64,000 bases of DNA from Aldehydirespirator sp965200005 (GCA_965200005.1 OZ241331.1:3100001-3164000), one strand, 5' to 3'. Positions 8,494 to 18,511 are shown, counted from the stretch's first letter. Notes: a model not told the origin generated them from the sequence alone. A program made the numbers and translations.

Positions 8494-9252
8494 GTGGCGG
8501 CCCCTCCCCTCTTTGAGATCGACGGCCTGCACGCGGTCGCCACTGACGGTGGCCACAAGATCCTCAACGGCGTCGATCTGATCATCGGAAACGGTGAGAT
8601 GCATGCCTTGATGGGCCCGAACGGGTCGGGTAAGTCCACGCTCGCTGCGACGCTCATGGGAAGTCCCGAGTTTGAGGTGACAGCTGGTTCGATCCGGTTC
8701 AAGGGTGAAGACATCACCACCTGGCCTCCTGAGGTGCGTGGCAAGGCGGGCATCTTCCTCGCATTTCAGTATCCCCAGGAGATCCCTGGTGTGTCGCTGC
8801 GCAACTTCTTGACCCAGTCGCTGCAGGCTCGCAAGGGCACCGATGTGAGTTCTATCGAGACTTACGTGACAATGCGGGAGTGGATGGATCGCCTAGCTAT
8901 CGATTCGTCGCTGATGGATCGCTACCTAAATGAGGGCTTCTCGGGCGGGGAAAAGAAGCGGAACGAGATCCTGCAGCTTGCGGTGCTAGAGCCCGAGATG
9001 GCAATTCTCGATGAGACAGATACAGGTCTCGATATTGATGCCTTGCGGATCGTGGCTCAGGGCCTCGGCGAGGTGCGCGAGGAGCGACCGCAACTCGGCG
9101 TGCTAGCGATCACGCACTTCAAGCGGATACTCACCGCGGGACTAGCTCCCGATCGGGTACATGTCTTGATGGACGGGCGCATTGTTGACAGCGGAGCCGC
9201 TGGTCTGGCTGACCGGCTCGAGCGCGAAGGCTATGAACGGTATGTCACGTGA
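8494..9252 (+). CDS. sufC: Fe-S cluster assembly ATPase SufC (copy 1)
   Basis: ABC-type ATPase of the SufBCD scaffold. Walker A (GPNGSGKST), the SufC-type signature FSGGEKKRNEILQL, and the Walker B region AILDETDTGLDIDAL are clear. The open frame extends upstream to 8068 but overlaps the divergent dehydrogenase there, so I start at the GTG at 8494, where similarity to SufC should begin. The stop overlaps the sufS start in a GTGA arrangement, so the two are translationally coupled. A second, different sufC is at 17711-18511 in the other suf block. Normal SufC has E-x-DSGLDID; here Thr replaces Ser. Confidence 0.92.
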   Translation: MAAPPLFEIDGLHAVATDGGHKILNGVDLIIGNGEMHALMGPNGSGKSTLAATLMGSPEFEVTAGSIRFKGEDITTWPPEVRGKAGIFLAFQYPQEIPGVSLRNFLTQSLQARKGTDVSSIETYVTMREWMDRLAIDSSLMDRYLNEGFSGGEKKRNEILQLAVLEPEMAILDETDTGLDIDALRIVAQGLGEVREERPQLGVLAITHFKRILTAGLAPDRVHVLMDGRIVDSGAAGLADRLEREGYERYVT

Positions 9253-10487
9253 CCCCTAGCCGGCTGCGTTCCGGGATCCGTTCGGATTTCCCTTTGCTAG
9301 AGCGCTTCGTTCGTGACCGCCCGATCGTGTATCTCGATTCGGCAGCTTCCTCGCAGAAGCCTCGCTGCGTGCTTGAAGCGATGAACAACTACTACGAGAC
9401 CACCAACGCCAATGTTCATCGTGGCGCCTATGAGATAGCGGCTCAGGCCACCGAATGGATGGAGGAGGCGCGGCGTCGGGTAGCGCAGTTCATCAACGCC
9501 CCTTCGCCCGATGAGATTGTCTTCACCAAGAACGTCACCGAAGCAATGAACCTGGTGGCAAGGTCGTGGGGCGGTGCCAATCTGGGGCCCTCCGATGCGG
9601 TTGTGATCACCGAGATGGAACACCACGCCAACATCGTGCCCTGGCACATCATGGCGGCCGAGCGTGGCTTCGAATTGCGCTGGATCGGTGTTGGTGCCGA
9701 CGGTCAACTGGATTTGAGCAACCTCGACAGATTGCTTGACGGAGCCAAAATCCTGGGCGTTACGGCGATGAGCAACGTTTTGGGGACGCTTAACCCGATC
9801 CGCCGGCTAGCTGATGCCGCGCATGCTGCGGGTGCATTGATGCTGGTTGATGCGGCTCAATATGTGCCGCACCTGCCCACAGATGTGCAAGCGCTTGGTG
9901 CTGACTTTCTTGGCTTTACGGGCCACAAGATGTGTGGGCCTACCGGGATTGGTGTGCTCTGGGCAAGGGCTGAGTTGCTTGAAGCGATGCCGCCGTTTCT
10001 TGGTGGCGGCGAGATGATCCTTGATGTTCGCAAGGACGGGTTCCTGCCAAACCACATCCCACACAAGTTCGAGGCTGGTACACCCCCGATCGCTGAGATT
10101 GTCGGTTTGGGGGCAGCTGTGGCTTATCTTGACGAGCTCGGGATGGAGAAGGTGCGCGAGCACGAGGTCAGCTTGACGGCGTATGCAATGCGCACCCTCA
10201 AGGATCGCTACGGCTCTGACCTGTCGGTGCATGGCCCTTCAGAGCCGGCGTGCCGTGGTGGGGTGCTGTCGATGAGCTATCGGGACATCCACCCGCACGA
10301 CCTGTCGCAGGTGCTCGATCATCACGGGGTTTGCGTCCGGGCAGGGCATCACTGCGCCAAGCCGTTGATGCGCCATCTCGGGCTGTCAGCAACAACAAGG
10401 GCGTCGCTGTACGTGTATAACGACACATCCGATGTCGACGCGCTCGCCGAAGCCATCGGCGCTGCGGGCGACTTCTTCGGCTTCTAG
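9249..10487 (+). CDS. sufS: Cysteine desulfurase SufS
   Basis: PLP enzyme that takes sulfur from cysteine for iron-sulfur cluster assembly. The 412-residue product has the full fold: the substrate/PLP segment EMEHHANIVPW, the Schiff-base lysine in GFTGHKMCGP (about residue 227) and the catalytic cysteine in RAGHHCAKPLM (about residue 369), in the short loop typical of SufS-type (group II) desulfurases. The GTG start overlaps the sufC stop, and sufU follows after 34 bp, so persulfide is probably handed to SufU. Cytoplasmic. Confidence 0.96.
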   Translation: MTPSRLRSGIRSDFPLLERFVRDRPIVYLDSAASSQKPRCVLEAMNNYYETTNANVHRGAYEIAAQATEWMEEARRRVAQFINAPSPDEIVFTKNVTEAMNLVARSWGGANLGPSDAVVITEMEHHANIVPWHIMAAERGFELRWIGVGADGQLDLSNLDRLLDGAKILGVTAMSNVLGTLNPIRRLADAAHAAGALMLVDAAQYVPHLPTDVQALGADFLGFTGHKMCGPTGIGVLWARAELLEAMPPFLGGGEMILDVRKDGFLPNHIPHKFEAGTPPIAEIVGLGAAVAYLDELGMEKVREHEVSLTAYAMRTLKDRYGSDLSVHGPSEPACRGGVLSMSYRDIHPHDLSQVLDHHGVCVRAGHHCAKPLMRHLGLSATTRASLYVYNDTSDVDALAEAIGAAGDFFGF

Positions 10488-10521
10488 CGCTGATTTCGTG
10501 ACGCGTAGGGCTTAGGACGCA

Positions 10522-11001
10522 ATGGCCGGACTCGAGGATCTCTACCGGGAGATCATTCTTGATCATTACCGCAACCCACGGAATCGTGGTGAACTGCCGG
10601 TGCCACCGGCGGTGCGAGCTGAGGGGTTCAACCCGTTGTGTGGTGATGAGGTTGTGATTTTTGTCGAGGTCGCCGATGGTGTTGTCACTGCGGTGTCGAC
10701 TGGGGGCCAAGGCTGCTCGATCAGCCAGTCGTCGGCGTCGATGATGTCAGCAGCCATCAAGGGTCGCAGGGTCAACGAAGTGCGGCGCCTGCTGCGGGCG
10801 TTCAAGCAAATGATGTCGATTCATGTCAGCGGCATGCGTGGCGCAGGCAACGACGCCGATGATGATGCCGACCCGGTGGTTGGTGTCAAACTCGGTGACC
10901 TCGAAGCATTACGTGGCGTAGTGAAGTTCCCAGTACGGATCAAGTGCGCCACCCTCTGCTGGAACACCCTCGCCCAAGCCCTAGACGACGCCTACGCCTA
11001 A
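10522..11001 (+). CDS. sufU: Iron-sulfur/sulfur-transfer protein SufU
   Basis: NifU-like zinc-containing sulfur acceptor that works with SufS in Gram-positive bacteria. The 159-residue protein starts with LEDLYREIILDHYRNPRNRG, typical of SufU, and has the three conserved cysteines: CGDE (about residue 40), GQGCSISQSSASMM (about 67) and IKCATLCW near the C-terminus. The insertion between the second and third cysteine (about residues 90-125), which separates SufU from IscU, is present. Last gene of the plus-strand suf block; it ends 20 bp before the convergent helicase pseudogene. Confidence 0.95.
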   Translation: MAGLEDLYREIILDHYRNPRNRGELPVPPAVRAEGFNPLCGDEVVIFVEVADGVVTAVSTGGQGCSISQSSASMMSAAIKGRRVNEVRRLLRAFKQMMSIHVSGMRGAGNDADDDADPVVGVKLGDLEALRGVVKFPVRIKCATLCWNTLAQALDDAYA

Positions 11002-11021
11002 CTGCTAGGACTCCTCCAGGC

Positions 11022-14000
11022 TTACGGGCGCCGACCCGAACGCTCAACTTCAGCGATCAACTTCAGGATGTCACGAGCATAAGCGGCCAACTTGTGGCGC
11101 GGGAAGCCATGCACCGCGAGAAGTTCCTCATGGCTTGCTGGCAAAACACGGGCGATGGCACGCAAAGTCGCATTACTCAACACCATGTGCGGGCGTACGC
11201 CATCAGCGCGACTTCGCCGACCTCGCCACGCTTCTAGACGCTCCTTAGCAAAGGCAGCGACGGGCTCCTGAGTCGCATCAATCGGATCAGCAGGATCAAA
11301 GATGTCGAGTTCGCCATCATGTGGCGCTCCGTTGATCGGTTGAGTCCTGTGGGCCTGAGACATGTCTCGCCCCTCTGAACCATCACGTTTGACTTCTGCG
11401 ATCAGCTTCTTGAGGTCGTCACCGTAGGAAGCGAGCCTCACAGGTCCGATGCCGTCGACCGCCAGCAACTCACTGTCGCAAGTCGGAAGTGTCCGGGCGA
11501 TTGCATTCAGAGTGGCGTTGTTCATCACAACAAATGCGGGAACTTTGTCCTCACGACAGCGTTCGAGACGCCACTCCTTCAGTTGCTTCTCGGCATAGGC
11601 GGCAAGAGGTTCCGTCTCGGGGTCAATCTTGTCCGAGGACGCCTTTGTTGTTGCTGTAACGGAGGTCGGTTGGGATGAAGCAGGGCTTTGCTTGCGCTGT
11701 GAGGTGATTTCGGGGGGTTTGGGGGCGCGGGTGCGGGTTTCGCCTATGAATGGCGAGGCTGGGCCGCCGGTGACTACTAGCACTGTGTTGGAGCAACGGG
11801 TTAGGGCGACGTGGAAGATGCGTCGTTCTTCGCCTATGTCACTGGCTCGCCTGTGGGGCATAAGTTCGTTGTTCGCTCCGAGCACGATCACGTGAGGCCA
11901 CTGCAGGCCCTTCACCCGATGAATCGTTGACAAGCAGACCTTGTGCCGTGACTCCCGCTCAATGTCGTAACGAACTTGTTGATGGGGCCGCTCAAGTTGC
12001 CCGGCCAGCCAACCCTCGAACTCACGTGGATCTTCGCAATGCAGCGCAACTGACTCCAGAGCCCTCAGGTCATCTGTGTGGCTTGAGCGAGATATCACCC
12101 GTCGAGAGGCATCAAGTCGCTTGTCCAGGCTGTCGGCGAGGCCCACCTCGTCACCTACCGCCCGTAACAGTCGTTGGGTAGTTGCACCCTTCTTGGCGAG
12201 TGCGCGCAGCATCTCAAGGTCGTTCGCGAATCCGGTGACCTTTTGCTGGTCACGTGGCTGGGAGAGCCGCCGAGCAAGACGTCTGATCTCGCGGGTGCTG
12301 CGTTGCTCCGCGATCCACTCGACAACACGCGGTGACAAGGCTCGAGGCGGCCGACGTGCCGCGGTTGCTAGAGCCATAGGTGGAAGTGAATGGCCCGGAG
12401 CAGTGGCGAGCTGTAACCAACCCAAGGCGGCGGCAACCCCGGTTCGAGCTGAGAAGTTCGGCCCGACAGGGTTCATGCGCTTGATCCCGGCGAGACCAAG
12501 CAAGATTTGGGGTACGAGCAACGCACTGTTGACCCCGTGCGAGCACCGCAATGTCAGATTCGTCAGCCCCTGCCTCAAGCAGCAGTTTCACGCGATCAAG
12601 CACAGCACTACCGCCGTCGCTGGCCGCCTTCACTTGCACGGCTGCGTCACCCATCATGTCTGGGTGATCTTTGCGAGCCTCGATGTCTTTAGCGATCCGT
12701 TGACGGTTGTGGGAGAGCAGGTTGCTCGCGGCCTCAACCACCTTGGGTGGGCATCGGTAATTGACACGCAACTTGTACCTGCGCGCTCTGGGGAAGAAGT
12801 GCTCCTAGCGGATTAGCCACTCTGGTGAGGCGCCCGCATACCCGTAGATCGTCTGATCGTCGTCACCTACACCAAACACGTCCGCTGGAGGGCCAGCGAG
12901 CAGGCGCAGCATCAGCAGATGTGCAGGCGTTAGGTCTTGGAACTCGTCCACTAGCAGAAGCCCGCAAACCCGTCGTGCTACAGCCCGCGCGTTTGGGTCA
13001 TCGAGCAATACTTCAATTGCCCGGATGATCTGGTGGTCGAAGTCAACCGCGCGTCGCCGCATCAAAGCTTGCGCATACGCCGGCGCCACGTTCGTGAGTC
13101 CCTTGACATCGCGCCCATAGTCGGCTTCGACCTCGGCAGGATCTCGCAGTCGAAGCCGGGTCGCGCTCAAGGCTTCAAGCCACGGCGCGAGCACATCCGT
13201 CATTGCCTTTCGTGGCCGCTTGATCTTCAGATCGCGCATCACCTCATCGAGCAGTTGGCGGGCTTGCCACTCGCCGAGTACTTCGACCGGCCCATGGTTG
13301 AGGGGACGCGCAAATGGGGCCCGGCCGTTGCAAATCGCTAATGCCAGACTGTTGAGAGTACGCACCTCCAGACCCTTGAGGTCTTGGGTGCGCTCCTGCA
13401 TCTCACGGCGAGCTCTGCGGTTGTAGGCAACGAGGCACACAGCGGACGGCGCAACTCCAACATCACTCACCAGCCAACGAGCTCGCTCCGTGAGTACCCG
13501 GGTCTTGCCGGAACCGGCTGGAGCAACGATGCTCGCTCCCCCACCAAGGTGGCCGACTGCAGCTCGCTGATGTCTGTCGAGATCAGCCTGCGGCTCGCCC
13601 ACTCGCAACGCTCCCAGATGTCCCACAGCGATGTTCACATCCGGGACGAGGCCTAACCCGCGTAGCTGATCGGCCTCGAAGCACTGCAGGGGTCCGCCAT
13701 CGCACCAGACCGCTTCACCGTCGACGACCACGTCCCCCATGTCGACTCGAATCCTCGGCACCGGCAGCGATGGCGCGGTCACGCGGAGCGAATCGCAGGT
13801 TCGCCGGGTCTCGTGCGTCCACTACGTTCGCCGTCAACAAAAAGTGGACTACCTCGCTTTTGAGTGACAACGACGGCGGCAGTTCCCACCAGTTTCTGCT
13901 CAGGGTCGGGGCTGGCTCTGGCAAAGGCCCTTGGACTTCGACGATGAGACGTTGCCGCTGGTGCCAGGCGGTACGCAAGCGCAACCCGGTCGTGCGGTCG

Positions 14001-14176
14001 ACCGCGGAGGTGCGCACCACGATGCGCTCGCAGTCTGACCAAGGAGGTGGCGCAGGCGACCCCGCGGACACAAGCACGCTGCGCCCTAGACAATCCGGTC
14101 CGAAGGCTTGCTCAATGCCGTATTCGGGGTCGGACACTGAAGTGCGGCCTAAATCACTTGCAGATGCTGCCGACAC
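11022..14176 (-). pseudogene. UvrD/Rep-type ATP-dependent helicase with two C-terminal HRDC domains, broken
   Basis: Superfamily 1 helicase readable in pieces. Bases 14176-13715 carry an N-terminal unknown domain. Bases 13782-12805 hold Walker A (APAGSGKTRVL), Walker B (LLVDEFQDL) and GDDDQTIYGYAGASPEWL. After an in-frame TAG at 12805-12807 the same frame continues with FFPRARRYKL and VNYRCPPKVVE; then, after a one-base gain in the C4 run at 12533-12536, another frame continues with STIHRVKGLQWPHVIVLGA, RIFHVALTRC and two HRDC repeats (around 11,580-11,400 and 11,250-11,040). A third shift lies near 13770. The three lesions make an active full-length helicase unlikely. It is in line with the folP-like and gpgS-like genes upstream. 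The start of the first piece is uncertain. Confidence 0.8.
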
Positions 14177-14207
14177 GACCCCTGCTACCGGACTCCAAAG
14201 CGATTAC

Positions 14208-14993
14208 TCAGACCTCGGTGGGTAGAGCAGTCTCGACGACAATCGCACGTATTACCTCGTTAACCCGTTCGGGTAGGTGGCAACGGCCGTAGTCAAATCT
14301 CGCCCGCACACAGATCTCAAGCAACTCGTCGTGTTGAGCGGTTCGCTTCCAAGGCAACGGCAGATAGATGGGCAGCCCGAACTCGCGGAGGCGATCAAGG
14401 CTCGTGTAGACCCGTTTCTGGTACCGGTAACGGTCGTCCCAATCCCAGTTGGCAGGCCCGAAACCGGTTCCAGGATCGAGCAACAGTTTGTTTCGGTTGA
14501 GACCGAGCGATTCCCAGCGTTGCAATGACTTGGCGAACCATAACCAGATCGTCTCGATCGGGTCACCCGGCACAAAGGTCGAGGCCTTCGGGTCGACGCC
14601 CCAGACGAACGGCGCCACGACTGGCACGTCGTATTCGCAAGCGAGCGCCACCATCTCGGGGTTCTGCAGCCCGTCGGCTGCGTTGATCATCGTCGCCCCC
14701 GACTCGAGCGCTCGACGCATGATCTCGGGCTGCCAGGAGTCCACCGACAAGTGGGCGCGTCGTTCACCGCACAGTCGCGCCAGAGCCTGCACCTTGCCGT
14801 CGAGTCGTTGCCACTCCGTGTCGATGTGGACTCGCTCAGCGAACTGAGTCGATCCGGCGGCTCCGATGTCAATACCGCGGCAGCCTCGATCAAGCAGTGA
14901 TTGAGCCCGCGCAACCGCAGCCTCGACTGTTGTGGCCACGGAGAAGTCAGCCAGCGAGTCAGGAGAGGCGTTCACAACGCCGTGCAGTTGCAT
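14208..14993 (-). CDS. Dihydropteroate-synthase-like pterin-binding protein
   Basis: The 261-residue product has the TIM-barrel signatures of dihydropteroate synthase: HGVVNASPDSLADFS at the N-terminus, RGCRGIDIGAAGS, LSVDSWQPEIMRRALESGA, INAADGLQNPEM and LLDPGTGFGP. It departs from true FolP: the usual D-x-GGES reads GIDIGAAGST, and the C-terminal SR-[KT] segment is not obvious. Whether it makes dihydropteroate is doubtful. It follows a gpgS-like gene by 36 bp on the same strand. Mycobacterium has the same pair (folP2 beside gpgS), where FolP2 is thought not to be a classical synthase. It could act on another pterin-like ligand. Confidence 0.8.
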   Translation of the reverse strand: MQLHGVVNASPDSLADFSVATTVEAAVARAQSLLDRGCRGIDIGAAGSTQFAERVHIDTEWQRLDGKVQALARLCGERRAHLSVDSWQPEIMRRALESGATMINAADGLQNPEMVALACEYDVPVVAPFVWGVDPKASTFVPGDPIETIWLWFAKSLQRWESLGLNRNKLLLDPGTGFGPANWDWDDRYRYQKRVYTSLDRLREFGLPIYLPLPWKRTAQHDELLEICVRARFDYGRCHLPERVNEVIRAIVVETALPTEV

Positions 14994-15029
14994 TACGGCT
15001 GCATCACAGCGTTTGTTGTGTCAGTGACC

Positions 15030-16223
15030 TCAGGCCTTAACACTCAAAGCCTCAGTCAGCATCGGCGCCACCTCGGGAACCTTCTCGAATACCGTTCGCC
15101 ATGAAGCGTTGCGGTTTCCCCTGACCGTTTCAGATCGACATTGCTCGACGGCGTCGGCAATGCTGTGCGAGAACGCTCTTGCGATCGCTCGCTCTCTTGC
15201 TACGTCTACTTCGTAGCCATTGAACGCCGCGTCATTGGCATAGTGGTGGATCAGCTGATCTGCGGCTCGCAGATGAGCCCGACAGAGCACGTCAGCGTTT
15301 GGGGGCTGCGACTTGAGGTGTCCGATGATTGTGGCTGTCACATCGATGGCCATACGACGTAGACCCCTCGTTGAGTCGTCTGCATGGACCCTCTGATGCT
15401 TGTGGTCGTAGCTACGAGCCACCGCCACTTGACAGATCTCGGAGGTATCGCAACGGGCGAAGACATCAGTAAGCACACCAATATCCAATCCCCAGTGACC
15501 GGGAATCCGCAGGCCCGCTGCTACGTCTAGATCCATCGCAGTCTCACCAGCTAGCGGGTACCGGAACGCTTCGAGGTACGACAAATAGCGACTTGCTCCG
15601 CCCCAATCACGTAACGCATGCAGCAGCGGAGCAACCAGCAACCGGGTTACCCGACCACCAAAGTGACCATGGGTGATACGTGGGTAGTAGCCCTTTGCGA
15701 AGCGGTAGCCGAAGGCCGGATGCATAACTGGGTAGGCAAGCCGAGCAACCATCTCTCGCTTGTAGTCAACGATGTCGGCGTCATGCATGACAACCACGTC
15801 GGCTCTGGCGTCTGCGAGCAGAGCACCCAGGCAATACCAGACGTTTCGCCCCTTACCACGCAGGCGTGGAGCGAGCCCGTGCTCATACAGACGAGCTTCG
15901 ACTCGTGACATCAGCGGGCTGTCGTTCCACAACACAGCATGACGTTGGGGCAGTTGCTTGAGCAGGGCGCAAGCCCGGCGCCAATCAGACTCATCGGCGT
16001 TGTCGAGGCCCACAACCACGCCCGCAAGCCAGTCAGTGTCAGCAAGTTGTTCGACAATCGTCTTCAGCGAGACAGTGCCGATCTCTGACGCCAGGCAAGG
16101 CAACACCAGCACGGTGTGCCGCTGGCTCGACCAACCTCGCAACTCAGCTTCGAGATCGCTGACGGGTCGGTGGCCTAGGTCGTGAAGCGTTGGCACAGAG
16201 CCCGCCTGACTGAAGTCGGCCAC
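15030..16223 (-). CDS. Glucosyl-3-phosphoglycerate synthase-like glycosyltransferase
   Basis: Probable GT81-type enzyme joining a sugar nucleotide to 3-phosphoglycerate, giving precursors of compatible solutes or polymethylated polysaccharides. Evidence: the N-terminus VADFSQAGSVPTLHDLGHRP typical of the family, RLRGKGRNVWYCLGA, the metal-binding MHDADIVDY, an AKGYYPRI segment and a C-terminal GHWGLDIGVL. The open frame extends to 16466, but I start at the GTG at 16223, where the family N-terminus begins and which leaves room for a divergent promoter before 16304; a GTG at 16277 is an alternative. It heads an operon with the folP-like gene. Exact donor sugar is inferred only. Confidence 0.8.
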   Translation of the reverse strand: MADFSQAGSVPTLHDLGHRPVSDLEAELRGWSSQRHTVLVLPCLASEIGTVSLKTIVEQLADTDWLAGVVVGLDNADESDWRRACALLKQLPQRHAVLWNDSPLMSRVEARLYEHGLAPRLRGKGRNVWYCLGALLADARADVVVMHDADIVDYKREMVARLAYPVMHPAFGYRFAKGYYPRITHGHFGGRVTRLLVAPLLHALRDWGGASRYLSYLEAFRYPLAGETAMDLDVAAGLRIPGHWGLDIGVLTDVFARCDTSEICQVAVARSYDHKHQRVHADDSTRGLRRMAIDVTATIIGHLKSQPPNADVLCRAHLRAADQLIHHYANDAAFNGYEVDVARERAIARAFSHSIADAVEQCRSETVRGNRNASWRTVFEKVPEVAPMLTEALSVKA

Positions 16224-16303
16224 GCCAGCAGTGTCGCAGTCACAACGCTGGTTGCCACGCCAAGCCTCAAACCCCACAAGACCAACGGTTAGAGTCGCCC
16301 ACC

Positions 16304-17380
16304 GTGAGCGACCTGCCGCCAAGCGAACAGCCGCCAAGCGTCCTGCCTCCAGCAGGCTGGTACACCGATCCTGAAGACGGCTCCAAGTACCGCTATTGGA
16401 ACGGGCAAGAGTGGACTGATCATCGCGCGCCGCGGACGCTTGAGCAGGACGCATCGACGCCCGCACTACCCGTAACAGCCGACACCTACGACGATCTAGT
16501 CGACTCTGACGGAGGACAGGTGATCCCTCCCGGGCGACTCGTGGGGACCTCGCTCAAGACGTCACTGCGGTGCTGGAAGACAATCTTGTTGGGGACCGCG
16601 GTAGCTGTCGTTGGCGAGGCTGTGCTGGTGTTCTTCGGTTACATCAGTCTCAACCGGATCACCGACTCGCGCCTCGGCGAGATCTTTGATTTCATCGGCG
16701 CTGACGGTTTCGATGTCGAATCCCAGGAGACAGAAGACTTCTTCAACTCGATCGACTGGGACTGGTCGCTGCTGAACTTTGCTTCGATCGCTCTCGGCTT
16801 GCTTGTGGCGTGGATCGCTTACAACGTGATGCGGGTCACGATCATGCATGCCACGTTGAATCACCTGCTCGCACAGCGTCGATCCGCACGTGAAGTGCTG
16901 GGCGGAAGCTTTGCCCGTCTGCCTCGAGTGATGGGGCTTGACATCCAGGTCGCTTTGCTATTGATTGGCGCAACTCTGGTGGTTGTGATGTCGGGTTTCC
17001 TGAGTCCCGTATTGATGCTGGTAACGGTCCCGGCCTGGACTGTCGCCATGTTCTATTTCGTCGTACTGACGACTATCGCTTACCCGGTAGCGGCTACGGG
17101 GCCGGGAGTGAGTTCTCTACCGTATGTGGCGAGCCTTATCCGAAAGCGATACTGGAAGACATTTGGGCGACTTCTCCTCGTGTGGCTCACCGTGATCGGG
17201 ATCTTGACTCTGGTGGCGATCATCTTCGGAGTTGGTGCTGAACTGTCCGGGCCAGTTGCGTGGTTATTTGACATCGCGCAAGCAGTCGCTGCTCTTGTCA
17301 TTGGAGCTGTGCCTCTCGCGGGATCAGTGATTCTTTACCACAGTCTCGGCGGAGAATCCGAGGACCTTCAAGAGCACTAA
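16304..17380 (+). CDS. DUF2510-domain multi-pass membrane protein
   Basis: A 358-residue protein starting at GTG. Residues about 17-45 form a DUF2510 domain (PAGWYTDPEDG, then YRYWNGQEWTDH), a small aromatic module common at the N-terminus of actinobacterial membrane proteins. The rest has about six hydrophobic segments, beginning near residue 93 (TILLGTAVAVVGEAVLVFFG), like a glycerophosphoryl diester phosphodiesterase membrane-domain protein. No catalytic residues are evident and the function is unknown. It is divergent from the gpgS-like gene and ends 9 bp before the convergent dehydratase gene. Confidence 0.85.
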   Translation: MSDLPPSEQPPSVLPPAGWYTDPEDGSKYRYWNGQEWTDHRAPRTLEQDASTPALPVTADTYDDLVDSDGGQVIPPGRLVGTSLKTSLRCWKTILLGTAVAVVGEAVLVFFGYISLNRITDSRLGEIFDFIGADGFDVESQETEDFFNSIDWDWSLLNFASIALGLLVAWIAYNVMRVTIMHATLNHLLAQRRSAREVLGGSFARLPRVMGLDIQVALLLIGATLVVVMSGFLSPVLMLVTVPAWTVAMFYFVVLTTIAYPVAATGPGVSSLPYVASLIRKRYWKTFGRLLLVWLTVIGILTLVAIIFGVGAELSGPVAWLFDIAQAVAALVIGAVPLAGSVILYHSLGGESEDLQEH

Positions 17381-17389
17381 CGCCCCTCG

Positions 17390-17677
17390 TCAGCCGATTG
17401 CGTCTACTTTTTCAACGAATTCACGATCACGTGGACTGAGTCCACCCACATCGTGGCTGGAAATAGCAATCTCGACCCGGTTGTACACATTTGACCACTC
17501 GGGATGATGGAACAACCGTTCAGCTATGAGCGCCACATGTGTCATGAAGGAGAATGCGGCGCGAAAGTCGCTGAACACATAAGAGCGCCTCAGCGTCTCG
17601 CCATCATGACTCCAGTCGGGGTGCGCCGCGAGCAAGCCGGCTATTTCGGACTCAGTTAGCAGTTTCTTGTCAGCCAT
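17390..17677 (-). CDS. Pterin-4a-carbinolamine dehydratase family protein
   Basis: A 95-residue protein of the usual length for this family, which dehydrates 4a-hydroxytetrahydrobiopterin and related pterins. The active-site pattern is clear: FMTHVALIAERLFHHPEWSN, with the conserved His-His-Pro-x-Trp, and ISSHDVGGLSPRDREFV near the C-terminus. No aromatic amino acid hydroxylase gene is in view, so the role may be in other pterin or molybdopterin chemistry. It lies 33 bp downstream of the second sufC on the same strand and may be read through from the suf operon. Confidence 0.92.
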   Translation of the reverse strand: MADKKLLTESEIAGLLAAHPDWSHDGETLRRSYVFSDFRAAFSFMTHVALIAERLFHHPEWSNVYNRVEIAISSHDVGGLSPRDREFVEKVDAIG

Positions 17678-17710
17678 AAGCCCAAATGTTATGCGCCAAT
17701 GACCACAGGT

Positions 17711-18511
17711 CTAGACAAGTAAGTCCGCGAACGGGTCGCCGAAAGGATCAGTAAACGGAGTACCTGCGTCTTCTGAGTCTTTGTCTGTTGCCGAAGTCCA
17801 GCGTTCGTATCCTGTTGCCTCAAGCTCACTCGCAAGTTCTAAACCGCCCGACTCACGAATCCGGCCCCCAGCAAACACATGCACTGCATCAGGCTTGAGG
17901 TGATCGAAGACACGACTTGAGTGAGTGATCGCCAACACTCCTAGGCCTTCGCTTTCGGTGGCATGCTCAATACGCCTGCCAACATCACGCAAGGCGTCTA
18001 CATCCAGCCCCGAATCGAGTTCGTCAATTACTGCGAAGGCGGGGCCGATCACACCGAGCTGTAGTGCTTCGTTACGTTTGCGCTCGCCACCGGAGAGATC
18101 AACATTCACCGGTCGTTGCAAGAATCTCTGCGGGAAACCGATCCGTTGAGCTTCGCTGCGCATCAACTGCTCGACCGCTGCCCCAACGGGCGTGCAGACC
18201 GATTCGGTGAGCATGTCAAGAAGCGACACACCCGGAACTTCGGTCGGGTATTGCATCGTCAGGAACAACCCAGCCTCAGCACGCCGCCACGCGGGCAGTC
18301 CTAGAAGTTCGGTGCCATCGAGCCTTACCGACCCTGCCGTCACGTCATAGCCACGGCGGCCCGCGATCACATGAGCAAGAGTCGACTTCCCCGACCCGTT
18401 TGGGCCCATCACCGCGTGAACCTCACCGGCTCTCACTGTGAGGGTGACGCCCGTGAGGATCTCCCGACCCACCACCGAGGCGTGCAGATCCTCTATGACC
18501 AGGGTGCTCAC
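17711..18511 (-). CDS. sufC: Fe-S cluster assembly ATPase SufC (copy 2)
   Basis: ATPase of the SufBCD complex, 266 residues. Walker A (GPNGSGKST), signature LSGGERKRNEALQL and the SufC Walker B AVIDELDSGLDVDALRDV are present, the last in the usual form. It follows the Rieske gene with a 4-bp overlap and belongs to the sufB-sufD-Rieske-sufC operon, so it is the more likely partner of SufB and SufD here. The C-terminal 30 residues after YERWTSATDKD are acidic and specific to this copy. It differs clearly from copy 1 at 8494-9252, so the two are old paralogs or were acquired separately. Confidence 0.93.
   Translation of the reverse strand: MSTLVIEDLHASVVGREILTGVTLTVRAGEVHAVMGPNGSGKSTLAHVIAGRRGYDVTAGSVRLDGTELLGLPAWRRAEAGLFLTMQYPTEVPGVSLLDMLTESVCTPVGAAVEQLMRSEAQRIGFPQRFLQRPVNVDLSGGERKRNEALQLGVIGPAFAVIDELDSGLDVDALRDVGRRIEHATESEGLGVLAITHSSRVFDHLKPDAVHVFAGGRIRESGGLELASELEATGYERWTSATDKDSEDAGTPFTDPFGDPFADLLV

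Noticed and set aside
16224..16466. N-terminal extension of the GpgS-like protein
   Set aside because: It would overlap the divergent DUF2510 gene and its promoter, and the family N-terminus (VADF...) starts at 16223.
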